Source: Lentinula raphanica (Eukaryota; Basidiomycota; Agaricomycetes; Agaricales; Omphalotaceae). From it: a stretch of DNA of 64,000 nt. The stretch spans positions 992,001-1,056,000 of the forward strand of contig JANVFP010000002.1 in NCBI GenBank assembly GCA_027919835.1, given 5' to 3'. The notes under the pieces were generated by a model. The model saw only the letters and a list, made by a program, of their open reading frames with translations. It had not been told where the DNA came from and did no database searches. Below are positions 24,088 through 35,265 of this stretch, one piece after another; position 1 is the stretch's first letter, and each line of letters starts with the position of its first letter. The translations under genes and the position numbers were made by a program.

Positions 24088-25012
24088 CCTGGACGCCTAC
24101 AGAAAGAATCTCCAGCCGAAAAAAGCAACAGCAAGCGGAGTTTCAACTGCTCCGGCTTTAGCGGCAGACCGATCTGGGAACCACGGCCGTTTTCGGCATA
24201 GACGCCTGACATTCACGCTGAATTTCAAAGGGGCATGCAGAGTCACTATCTTACTCTGCTCAACACATCCATTAGTGCTCAGCGCTCAGTATATACTCAG
24301 GACTCATCCGTCTCTGCAGGACGAACATCGATAACAAGGGCTAATAAGGCTTTCGAAAGCGTCTAGAAACTACCCGAAAAAGGCAATTCACTCCCTTTCA
24401 CTTGCGTTGAACAGTCTCGCATCGGATTTTTTTGTCTTCCTGCGTCTTCCCTCCCAATTCTTTGAATGCCTCATGTGAGGCTCATGTTCAATTCTTGAGG
24501 TAATCTATGCTTTGATTGCCCTGTACACCAATCGTCTAACGGAGCTGAAGCTAGCTTATTGTTTTATTGTCTTTCAGACGAGGCTCTAAGGGCTCTAATT
24601 GTCTTTTTGGTCCAGCGATGATAGGTTGCGTGACGATACAGAATGTATCGCGCGTCTTCATTAAAAAGCTCTTTGCCCGTTGACCGTTCAAAGTCTCCTT
24701 CATTTTGCTCGAACCGCTGGCTGGTTGCACGATACGGCAGATTGTATCCTTGATTCAGACTCCATTCTCCAAGCTAGCGTCTCAGCAACCTCATATTTCA
24801 CCTTCACAAGCATCTGCTCCGCAGGTCTATAGTGACATTTTCATCGTGTATTAGTCCGACACTCACCGTCATTGACGATACTGTTATCGTGACCAGGCTG
24901 ATCAACTTCGTCATCGGTAGGTCTTCAAGTGTTAGTGTGGTATGTATATGTTGACAGTCTAGTTCCTCGTTCTCAGCACATTTGCACAAATACTTCCTTG
25001 TTATTTGCCTCC
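24088..25012. other. divergent intergenic region, 0.9 kb
   Basis: Shared upstream region of the Cys-module gene (minus) and the finger-protein gene (plus). No frame is supported. The + strand is pyrimidine-rich near 24400-24460. Confidence 0.5.
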
Positions 25013-26895
25013 ATGGATGCTTTCAATCATGCTCAGGTACGCTTATACCTCCGTTTACGAAGACCTTAACCGAGATGTTCACTTTACAGCCGTCTGCCGG
25101 TCACGTCGCCATTGATATGAGCGGTGTTGGTCCTAGGTCTTCCTCACGGTCTCCCTCCAATGCTCGTGCAGTGCATCAGTCTTCCAGAACCTATCCATAT
25201 CTTCGTTCCCAAAGACCTATTCAAAGGTCGCTATTCGCAGACGAACGACCTCCCAACCCTTTTCCCGATGCACCGTTAGTCGACCCCTGGGCTGACCAGG
25301 TCTGCCCACTTCCCATGCTTCACGAGGCAACCAACTATAAGTACCTTCCAAGAACTTACAGAGCATACCCTCGTCCTGGTCCTTATCTCGTGTCCACTTC
25401 CAAGGAAACCCAAACCCGTCTTGGAACAACGCCGACTTCTCCCACAATCCGACCAAATGTGCAGCAACAGCAGCAGCAGCAGACACAGCCATTGACATCT
25501 CCGTTGAGATCCTTCTTCGATTCTACGGTACAGAACTTCTACACTGGATTAACACATCTGCAGTCTGCCTGGACTTCCGCTTTGTACAGAGAGAAGAAAG
25601 AGAAGGAGATTATCACAGCACAATATTTGAAGATGCAGCGAGAGCGAGATGTCGCAATGGAGCGCGCCCGGATTCTTGAGGAACAATCTTCGTCCACGTC
25701 CGATTCTATCACCAGGCCCAATTCTGGGACCACTGATAACGAACAACGACCGGCTGATTGCGAAGGGGATTCACAGAAACATCTTTGGAACGCAGATATA
25801 CAGCTTCCTACCCCGCCAGCTACCGGTACTTTCCTCCCATTGAATAGTCCGGATCGACAATCATCGAGCGGTAGCCCCGTTGTGGACTATGAGTCATACA
25901 GCTTGGTTTATCCGAGCGAATACTCAACTTCACCTTCCCCTCCTCCGCCTCAAATATCCGGCCGTCAGATTTTCCGTCCCATCGTCCACCATTCTTCTTC
26001 GTCTGACGTATCTCAGTCTCCAAAAGCTACCAAAATGCCGAGACTAGTATCTCCTCGTGAAGGACGGCGGACCCGACTCCCTTTGTCATCCACGTACCAA
26101 GGGTCCGGCCGGGATTCTGTTCGCAGTTCGTCTTCTTCCAAAAGTCAGCGACGTTCATCTGCAGACTCGCTCTCTTCGTGCGGCTCTTTTTCCACCGCTT
26201 ATGAAGAGTGTGTGGGCGAGACTTCTGCGAGTGTGACAAAGGTAGCAATTGATGTCCCAGAAACGAAGCCATCCCCTGTTGACTCGAACGATGGTTTGGG
26301 TGAATGTGATATGGATATATCAGAGACGGAAGCAGAAGCATCAGACGAAGAGCCAGACGCTAGCACGAATAAAGATACAAATGAAGATATCAGCGGTCAA
26401 TCACGTTCAGGAAAGAAGCTGTTATTCCACGACCAAGAAGATGAAGTGGTCCGTGTGCCCGTTGCTTCCCTTGAGCAAGAACAGAATACTGTTCATTCCG
26501 TTCAATCCCCTGTTACGCCAACTATCCAGCAACAAGATTCCTCTTCCGAACTCAAGATTCCCCGTCTGCACCTCCAAGATCTCAACCGCATGTATTTCAG
26601 CTACGATGGTGTCATCTATTGCCGAGTTTGTTGGTAAGTGTTCCTCAACAATAACCGTCGAGGACATTCAGTGAAATCTATGGGTTGATTTTACAGTTCC
26701 AGAAAACCAGATACACGTTGGCGATGCTCTTCTCCTTTACCTCTGATGGATGCTCGCCGACTGGATTTAGATGTTCTGATGAACCATTGCACTTCGCAGC
26801 ATCCCGTGGCGTATTCGGATGTCGCAGGTTTGACACTGGATCAAGTGTTCCGCTTGCAAAAGCTTTTGAAAGCGAACGTTCCTTCTGGTCCGTAG
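25013..26895 (+). CDS. Ser/Pro-rich protein with C-terminal CxxC...HC-type finger
   Basis: Exons 25013-25036, 25090-26633 and 26697-26895 sum to 1767 nt (588 aa). The first exon codes only MDAFNHAQ; the long open frame that starts upstream (24982) would include intron sequence. Residues about 150-225 include a poly-Gln run and a short coiled coil (YREKKEKEIITAQYLKMQRE). The middle is Ser-rich and disordered. The C-terminus reads IPRLHLQDLNRMYFSYDGVI, YCRVC, then after the intron LMNHCTSQHP: a CxxC plus H...H/C arrangement fitting a single zinc finger. The 1590-aa protein at 29788 has the same architecture (disordered chain, then I-D/N-x2-Y...G-x-x-Y-x-C-R-x-C and a final H...H), so the two are probably ancient paralogues. 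Function unknown; DNA binding is a guess. Confidence 0.75.
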
Positions 26896-27247
26896 ATTAT
26901 GCCCTCAACAATAACATGTACTGCTCCTCTTTACTACCATCAATACTCTCCGTCACCATTTCCTTCTGCTGCTATGGATATACACTATCATCAAAACTTC
27001 TATGCATATGAATGTACGATACATACTGCTTTACACCATGTATAAAGATAAAGATTGCGTGCACTGCTCACGCTCTGCACTAGCTAGTAGTTCTAGTAAT
27101 AATCCAAAGCTATGATCAGCCTTGAGAAACACTGTCGGCGGAAGTTTAGCGCCTGTCCGGCGCTTCAGCTCCGCCAATGGGCGCTAACTTTCCTCGTCGT
27201 TTTCAACTCAAATCAGTCTAACGTTTAACCACGATTTTTAATTGTTC
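26896..27247. other. intergenic, no gene seen
   Basis: This is the 3' flank of the finger protein and the promoter of CTK3. Short GC-rich stretches occur near 27130-27170. No feature is supported. Confidence 0.45.
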
Positions 27248-28224
27248 ATGGACCCCTTCGAAGTTCGTATGCAATTTGTCGTCTTACTGCGACGATTAGA
27301 TGCGTAAGTACGCGCAGCATTGTCTACCGCCATAACTCTCAATGGCTCATCGCAGTTCTCAGCAGTCCATAAGAAAAGTAGTGACATTCGCTGTCAAATA
27401 TTTTCCTCCTTGCGGAGAAGATCTTTGGGATTGTATCGTTGAAGAAACTCAGAAAGTGAGCATTTTCTGCTTTTGATTCAGGATGAAAGAGAGATTCTGA
27501 TATACGATATATGCAATTGCAGGGCTCAATCAACTCACGTATCAACATCCTGTATTTCCTGGACTCATTATGCGAGACGTGTATCCTGGTGAAAACGCAC
27601 GCAAGTGCCATAGGAAACACGCAGAAGGCTTCAAGTAACATGTACGTAGACCTTGTCGCACGAGATTTAGGAAAGATAGTAGAAAACGTCGTTCCTCCTG
27701 GTGTAGAAGGTTCGCCGAATTTGGTCAGTACAAAGCAGGTATGCCTATCGTTTTCTTGCGCATGTAGCTGGCACCAACTCGCCGCTATTTCTCAGATACT
27801 TGAAACGTGGCGCTCAAAACGAGTCATTGATCCCGACGTTCTGGACACCGTTATCTCTTCGATCAACCAACGAAACGACACAGGAGAGCTTGTTAACGAC
27901 GCACCAACCGTTCGAAAAACGTTCATACCACTCCCGAGACAGGAAGTGTTTAAACGGATAGAGGAAGATCGGGAACGACACAAGCGACTACGGGAGCGCA
28001 GATGGGTTCAGCCTATCACTCAAATGCAAGCACCGCCTCTGGCATCTTTCATGCCTTTGACTGAGAAGGAAGATGGAGATCGCGAGCTGAGCATCGATAT
28101 AGAGTTTGATAATGAGTGGGAAACGCTCAGTGATTGGAATGAAGATGATGATGAGGCATGTGCGGAGGAGAATGCGTTGTGTTTTCCTGATCCTCCTGGA
28201 GAGATGGCAATGGATCTGGATTGA
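27248..28224 (+). CDS. CTK3: CTD kinase subunit gamma, CTK3
   Basis: Accessory subunit of the CTDK-I kinase complex (Ctk1 kinase, Ctk2 cyclin, Ctk3) that phosphorylates Ser2 of the RNA polymerase II C-terminal domain during elongation. Exons 27248-27303, 27356-27455, 27523-27738 and 27796-28224 sum to 801 nt (266 aa). The N-terminal CID-like helical domain is easy to see: DPFEVRMQFVVLLRRLDASQ, QSIRKVVTFAVKYFPPCGED, SINSRINILYFLDSLCE, YVDLVARDLGKIVENVVPPG, then ILETWRSKRVIDPDVLDTVI. The C-terminal part is helical and basic (RIEEDRERHKRLRERRW), then acidic (LSDWNEDDDEACAEE). It is a conserved nuclear gene sitting between the two finger proteins. Confidence 0.9.
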
Positions 28225-29787
28225 GAGTGGGCGGAGTATTGTTGTGCATATCGTGAGTGACCCACGGATAGTCCGGCAATCGAATGCTGATTATCATTGA
28301 GCGTTCCAGCTCACTGTATATACCTCACTGTATATACCTCACAAGAAATTCATGAAAATGCCTCACTTGATAGCCAAAGGCTCTCGATAGCTTTCAGAAT
28401 TGTACCAACTGGTGATCACTGGTTATCATCGACAAATCTCGGATTTTTCGTGACATTTATAGTATCTACGGATAGAAATGCCTCGCGCGGCGGCTCACTT
28501 GTGATGGAATTCACTGTTATGCGATCTCCGTTGCTTGTTCTGAATCCTTCTTGACCTTGCTCCGACGGACGGGCATCATCGCTGGCAGGAAGGGGGGCCG
28601 TAGCAGGCCGTAGCTTGGAACGTTGAAGGAAAGCTATTAGAGAGGCTATGCAAGAAACCATATACTCTTGCAGTACCCCGACGGTCTGGAATGGTGGGGA
28701 AGAGTAGAAGGCTACAGAAGTCCACGGAAGCACGATTTTTAAGCTTCCACGACACATGATGAAGGCCGGTGAAGGACGATGAAGGTATTATCTGCTGCTC
28801 CACTGGGTCGAGGTTCGAAATCGTTTCATCTTCCTGCTCTATCCGTTGAGGTATTTTCTCAAACGCACTCAGAATCTTGGACTAACCTTTCGGAGGTGGG
28901 ACGAGGTTTCAGCCTTCTTTACCGCCTGCCAAAAGAAGATCGGATATCCAGACGCTATCTCCTGGCCTCCATACTGGAGCGTCCTCTGCCGCATGAAGGA
29001 AGGGCCATGCGATACTCGCGAATGCAAAGACCAGCCGCATTATGATCATTTCCTTGGACCATAGCCATAGCTGATGTGTGTGTAATTAGATGGCATGGAG
29101 GCTAGGAGACGTTTTTCGAGGATTCTATTCCCAACACCATTGCACGTACAAATCTTCGACTATTGTTGGGTCCAGATGACCAGAGTGGAATTTTTGGTCA
29201 TCTCGATTCTCAGACTTTTGCTGGAAATACAGGCTGAACAGGATACAGTATCGGAATCCTTATCATCGTCGAATGATACCACAGGATATGGCAAGTTCAA
29301 CACAGCGATTTATAGATGAGATTATCGCTTCGACGGTTGAAGTAACCAACCAATCTTGCGTTTCAGATTTTCGAGTTTCAGCTTGCGTTGTTAACCAAGG
29401 TCCTATTTTGGGCAGGTGGGGGCCGTTTTACATCTGAGATTGAGTAGAACTCTATATCGCATTGTGCGCAAGTTCATGTGGAAGTGGAAGGAGAGGGAAG
29501 AAATGAATAGATAGCAAGAAAATGGCTGTGTATTGTTGATTTCGATCAAGGGAAGACCAGATGGTGCAGAATGAGAGATTATATTTCCCGAACATAAATA
29601 GCTCTTCTGCCAGAGCCTCTTGCTCAGTTGATGGTGAGGGGGGACGACGGAAAGAGCGCAGAGCGAAGAGACGACCGACGGAAGGCTGTCACGCGTCGGT
29701 GTGACAGAAACTCATTCTTATACCGGTTCAATCAACTTACATGCTGCTCATCGAGCTCTGGCCTCATTTCGACATCTGAGAGATGAT
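28225..29787. other. intergenic 1.5 kb with one unassigned small frame
   Basis: A plus-strand frame at 28846-29064 (72 codons) has a protein-like composition (FRRWDEVSAFFTACQKK, then WPPYWSVLCRMKEGPCD) but no start or splice structure I can defend. It could be a decayed exon. On the plus strand, 29741-29779 is a 12-codon upstream ORF (ATG CTG CTC ... TGA) just before the next gene's start. Confidence 0.4.
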
Positions 29788-32700
29788 ATGTACGACCACG
29801 AACTTCAGGATGCCAGGCGACCACAGGCGAGTACAAAACTTGCCTTTTTATCTTCACAATTCACTTATCTCTATCTCAAGTCTTCACCAACTCAAACTAT
29901 TCCCCCTTCCAGTTCTCCGAAATTAAACTTCGTATACGATAATGCGCATAATCTCAAGTCCAACTCTCATCTCTCAACACAGTCTGCTCATCGCGAAGTT
30001 CCATTACAACCTTCACGTCCTCTCCAAGCACGCCCAGTTATTCATCCAACTCAAACGTCGAGGCCATCTTCAGCAGCGTCTGTGACGAGCACACCGAGTA
30101 TTGTATCTATCTCGCCTCCACTCACGACTGTCAACGCCAATCACATACAGACTTCGTCCAATCTCCTGGATCATGATTCTCCTCTACCTCAGGTTTCGTT
30201 GCCGGCTACTTTACCAGTGGCACCCACAGATCATCGTGTAGCTCATGGCCCAGTCTCACGTCCACAACTACCACACCAGGACTACTTCTCACATCAGAAT
30301 CAGAATCAGAGCCAGAACAGTAAGCTCCGTATTCATTCCATATCAGTCTCGTTAATGAAATTATCCAAACAGTACTACCAGTGAATACCCCTCAAACTCC
30401 ACATCCAAACTCTGGTATACCACCAGGACGAAACGCTCAACACCCGTCTAACGGTCTGCCAGCAATGTCTGTCCCTGTTGTCGCTGTAGGTCCAGTCAAC
30501 GGTGGTCCAGGTAAACATCTTCCCAAACTTTCGCATTCATCCCCATTGAACGGTTTTGCGACAACACCGGGTCATCCACCCACGCAAGCCAGACGAGCCT
30601 CAGGATCTGCCTTGCACGTCCCTCATACTCACGCAACGGCTTCACCGAAGAGTACAAATATCTCGCCTGTATTCTTGCACCGCATACCTCCCCCTCCCGC
30701 AGCACATGTTATTCCTGGCATAGCTCCTTCTGCAGGACACTCCGTGACTCTCGTCCCCGTAGGGCCCGTTCCTGTTGGACAGTCCGCTCACCAGCAGGCC
30801 CCTCATCTTCACAATCCTTCTCATAAACCTCATCGTCCACCTCTTATCAACACACCACAGCAGCCCATATTTAATCATCCTGCACCTCCAACGCCACATG
30901 TTTCAACTTCTCCCAACCCGATCCCCAAAACGTCCCAAGGCCTCCATCTGACACCGTCCTTCACGAATCCACACTCTCTTCAGTCGTCCACCAGTTCTGC
31001 TTCTATCGCCACCGCGACGTCGGTCACACAGAGCATCCTCGCCACCACTCAAGCTTCTTTGGAGCACACCTGGAACACGATTTTGAGCTCTGTGGATGCC
31101 GAGGTAACCAAACTGCATACGGTCCATGCAGGACAGATTAGAGTGTGGGCAGATTATGTCGAATCTGTGAAAAAGGACAGTGAGAGTAAGACGGCGCAAA
31201 ACGAAAGTCTTCAGAGGGATGCTGATAGGATCCGAAGAGAGAGGGAGCTTTCTCGTGCAAGAGCAAAGGAGTTGGAGCTCACGGTGGTTGAACTGAGGAA
31301 GAGTGTGGAGAGGCACCAGCGCCTCGACAGCCACCAGAATCAATCCGAGATTGTGGCTCAGCTACAGCGCGAACTACAAGAGGCGAAGGAAAGACTCGAA
31401 GCTCGGAGGGAAGAAGGTCACGGGTCTTCTTCGATTGATAGTGGACCTGCCTCGCACGAGGTGGTTGTCCGACATCAAAACGACCAGGATGACTCGACGG
31501 TGCAGGTCTCGAACGTTGTGGGCACCACACAACCTATGGACCATTTGCGATCACACTCGGATCACCCCTCCACTGTCCAGAACCTTCAACGCGAACTTAC
31601 GACCCTTAAAGTATCGCACCAAAACCTCATCAACACCTACAACCTTCTCCAGAAAGACCATCACGCTGTCATCTCCGAGAACAACACTCTTCGAAAGGCG
31701 TTCGCCGACCTTCGTCAAACCTGTACTGCCTCTGAGACGTCATATAATGCTCTAAAGGTCGAGTACGAAGATTTATCGGAAAAGGAACAGAAGGCGAAGA
31801 TCAAGTTGGGCATTGCGGAGGAGGCGTTGAAGAGTGAGAAGGAGAAGGCGTTCGAGCTTGACGAGGCTAGGAAGAGGGAAAAGAAGGCGAGGAAGGAGGC
31901 TGAAATCGAGGTGGCAGGACTGAAAAGCAAGGTGGCCGAGCTGGAGAGACGTTTGGCAGAAATGTCCAGTCAGCCAGTTCAGAAGAAAGAGGAACCTGGA
32001 CAAGAAACTGATGATGGTTCTGATGTAGTCTTCGCTGACGAACCGCGTTCAAGACAATTCCAGTTCGATGTTGAGGTGAGTTTTGTTGTTACGTCATTTT
32101 GCTTTCTCGTTTGCACTTCGTTCGCAACACTGACTGCTGCTCTATAGGATCCCAGTCTCATGGAAATTCAGTCGCACTCTCAACGATGCTCTCCTCGAAG
32201 ACTATCTCGCTCTCGTGAACTCGTGGACGTTGATGCTCAAGATATTGTCTTGCCCTTGTCTCCACCCCCAACAGGTCCCTCAATGATTTCTCCTCATCAA
32301 CGTCCTTTATCAAGTATATCTCCGTCACATGTGGGGATCACTTCGAACGTAGAGAGTCCAAATCCTCGTTATGATCCTCAAATCCTCAATGAACATCGCC
32401 GATCTGGGTCCGTGATGTCTGTCGAAGCTCTTTCGGCATCGTTCCTCGATGGCCCCGAACCAAGTCCGGGTGTTACCTCCATGGCTTCCCATAAACGAGC
32501 GTCCAACTCTCCATCTGCAAATGTGCACCAAGGAGGTTCAATGGCTCGGTCTCCAGTTTCCACAACCCCCTCACCTATCTTGAGGAAGAGCTCGCCAAAC
32601 TTAATCTCGATGCCTCAACCTCAGATCCCCGTCGAACCAGTGACAATATCGGCGCCTGAGGAGCGCATGGACAGAGCATCTCGTCGTTCCTCTCTCCCTG

Positions 32701-34795
32701 ATTTTCAGCCTTCGTCGAGGTCGAATCTGCGTGTAACTCAAGAGAAGCAACAGGAAGCGGAGGATCACAAACCTCCCTCGAGGTCTGAGATGCACGCCTC
32801 TTCTCATGCAGAAAAGGTCTCCGACTCGCCTATCAGTGTGAGAGGCACGAGCTTGGATTACGACAACGAACATGTATCACCAGTCACGACCAGAGTACCT
32901 CCAATATCTTCATCTCATCAAGCACCTACCTCTTACTCACGCCCCACGTCCCCGCCATATGCGCATAATCTTCCTAGATCGACATCTGCCGCTACACGGT
33001 CTTCGAGACCACCGTCTATGTTGGGCTTGGCAGAGAATCAGTCGGCGTCAGGAAGAGAGGATATTCATACTCCTCGTTTGAACATGGACATCATCCGCCA
33101 GGCTACGACCGTTCGCATGGCCAATCACCATGCCTCTTCCCAACATCCATCAACATCTTCTCCATTGGTCACTCCGTCTGCCGCGTCCCATTTCCCGCTA
33201 CCGCATGATCGTCAGAAACTAGACGGTCAAAGGGAAGGATCATTTAGGGAAGTAGGTGAGATAGACGAGGACCAGGAAATGGAAGAGGGTGAAGAACGAG
33301 AGGGTCACAGGAGTGCAAACAATATCCGCAGACCAGACATACTACACAGGCCCTCGTCTTCTTCGTCCTTCGTTAACACCCGAAACGACGATGGCCTCAG
33401 GGACTCTCGCCGCAATTCACCTTCGTCGCAGTCTCATTCTTTGCCTCCAATCTCTGTTGAGCATCGGAGAACGGTTGTTCGTTCTCCTAGTGTCACGCCT
33501 CACAACCATAGTAGTCATGGTGAGGGCTCGAATCACCTTGTTGGTCGAAATGGCGTGAATCACTTGAAACGGAAAGGCCCTTATGTGGCTGATCGGGATT
33601 ATTATTCTTCCTCAGCGCCTCGTCGACCAAGAGATCCAGAGTATCCTCATGCCCACTCACATACGCAATCGCTTTCGCATCCACATCCACATCCGCACAA
33701 ATTATTGAAGATCATAAGAGATGGTCAGATCGTGGCTTCGCCTGTGGACATGGATGATCGTGATAGAGAATCGATTGAACGAAGAAGAGACGGGCGCTTG
33801 GAAAGATCCAACGAACCTCTCGCATCCGTCAAAGTGCAGGATGTCCATTACATTCAGAACGTTTTGTACAGATCCTCTCCGCCATGGTCGCCTCCCCGAT
33901 CAGCTGTCCCGATGTCTATTTCCCCGTTGTCTCCCTCTTCTCCCACCGCCCTAGGACCGTTGTGTCATTCACCCAAAACTGAGTCAAGAGTCGAACAGAG
34001 TACTTCGAATCAGAACCATTCATATGAACCCGCAGATTCATATCCAAACTCTGACCGGTCTGACCCTTCGAACAATACGAAATTCAATGCCAAGCGTGTA
34101 CTGAATCCTCCTCTGCAGCCTCTCTCCTCACAGCCCTCACTCTCTCCCGCACAGATTCATGCAGGACTTCCTGCGAAACCCCAGTTTGTTGAGCCCGTAT
34201 CACAGCCAAGTCATCTGGGTCATTCGAGGAAGCCTTCTCTTGAAGCTCAGCCTATGGATACATTCGCGCACAGGGAGAGTCCGCGCGCCATTCATCCGAT
34301 GCATGGGGAAGGGTGGTATCCGAGTACTAATGGAAGTACTCGGAAGCCGTGGGCTGTTGCTGCTCCCCCTACGAACGGTAATGGACAAGATCAGTCGAGT
34401 CACAATTCTTCCGGTGCTGGTCCTGCACCTATAAAGCAGTTGTCTTTCAAGCACATCGACTTGCTCTATGAGACCATCGGAGGAGAATATATCTGTCGGG
34501 AGTGCCGGTAAGTTTCGCTTCTTGTGTCTGTTCACCATCTCGAACTCATATCATCCTCATTAGCGCATCATCCACTGCCAACATGACCAAACCGAAATCG
34601 TTCCCTACTTCTTCTCTATCCTTCACCGAGATCTTCGCACATTATTCCGAGTCTCACAAAGCGAAGGAGGAAGAGGTACTTAAATATAGCCACGTCAAAT
34701 TACAGGAACAGCTGGTGCAGATAAAAGGAGGCGGCAATCAGTTCAACGTTGGGAGAGGAAAAAAGAAGGTAGGAGGCAAAAAAGGGACTAAGTGA
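29788..34795 (+). CDS. about 1590-aa coiled-coil and disordered protein with C-terminal CxxC...HxxxxxH finger
   Basis: Exons 29788-29826, 29881-30319, 30373-32075, 32148-34507 and 34564-34795 sum to 4773 nt (1590 aa). The first intron would be GC-AG (CAG|GCGAGT, otherwise a perfect donor); reading through it adds 18 residues without a stop, so both forms are possible. Layout: a Pro/His/Ser-rich N-terminal third, then long coiled coils at residues about 380-730 (LQRDADRIRRERELSRARAK; LKSEKEKAFELDEARKREKK), then about 750 disordered Ser/Pro-rich residues with a His-rich tract (HSHTQSLSHPHPHPHK). The C-terminus reads LSFKHIDLLYETIGGEYICR-EC and, after the last intron, FTEIFAHYSESHK: a C2H2-like finger related to that of the gene at 25013. 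A short upstream ORF precedes the start. Function unknown; a scaffold or chromatin role is only a guess. Confidence 0.75.
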
Positions 34796-35265
34796 TTTGC
34801 GTTTTCTTTCCTTTGTGTATTGCTATTTCTCTTTCTCTCCATGGATATCTGTATCTTGTTACCTATCAATCTCCCTAATCTGTGTGTATTCTGTCATTGT
34901 CTTTTCGCGATCCTGCCACTATCTTCAATGGTCGTCGCTTTGATCTCTCAATCTCCTCCAATAGCTCGGTAGATTTCATGTCGATCTTCTCAAAATCTCG
35001 TTCATGACGTCGATATTCTGCTCCATGTTTTTCATCTATCACACTCCTCCTATGTTATTTCGATACTATATTGCGTTCTTCAGATTATGCATGTTCCTCA
35101 ACGTTCCATTTGTATCTCTTCCGATGCAACATCCATCTTGTATATATTTATTGTGTTCGTCTACTGTATACATTCTGTAACAACTTGGCAACACCTCATC
35201 GTCAATCTACTCAAGCCTAGGCCTACTGAGAGGTATGCTCGTTCAAGGTAGTGACAAGGATACTA
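34796..35265. other. convergent intergenic region
   Basis: T/C-rich 3' flank shared by the coiled-coil protein gene and the convergent F-box gene. No supported frame. Confidence 0.5.

Noticed and set aside
24982..25012. Upstream start of the 588-aa finger protein at 24982
   Set aside because: The longer frame runs through a good 53-nt intron (25037-25089). The short first exon MDAFNHAQ joins in frame and gives a clean ATG.
28846..29064. Independent small gene
   Set aside because: Protein-like composition, but no defensible start, splice sites or family.
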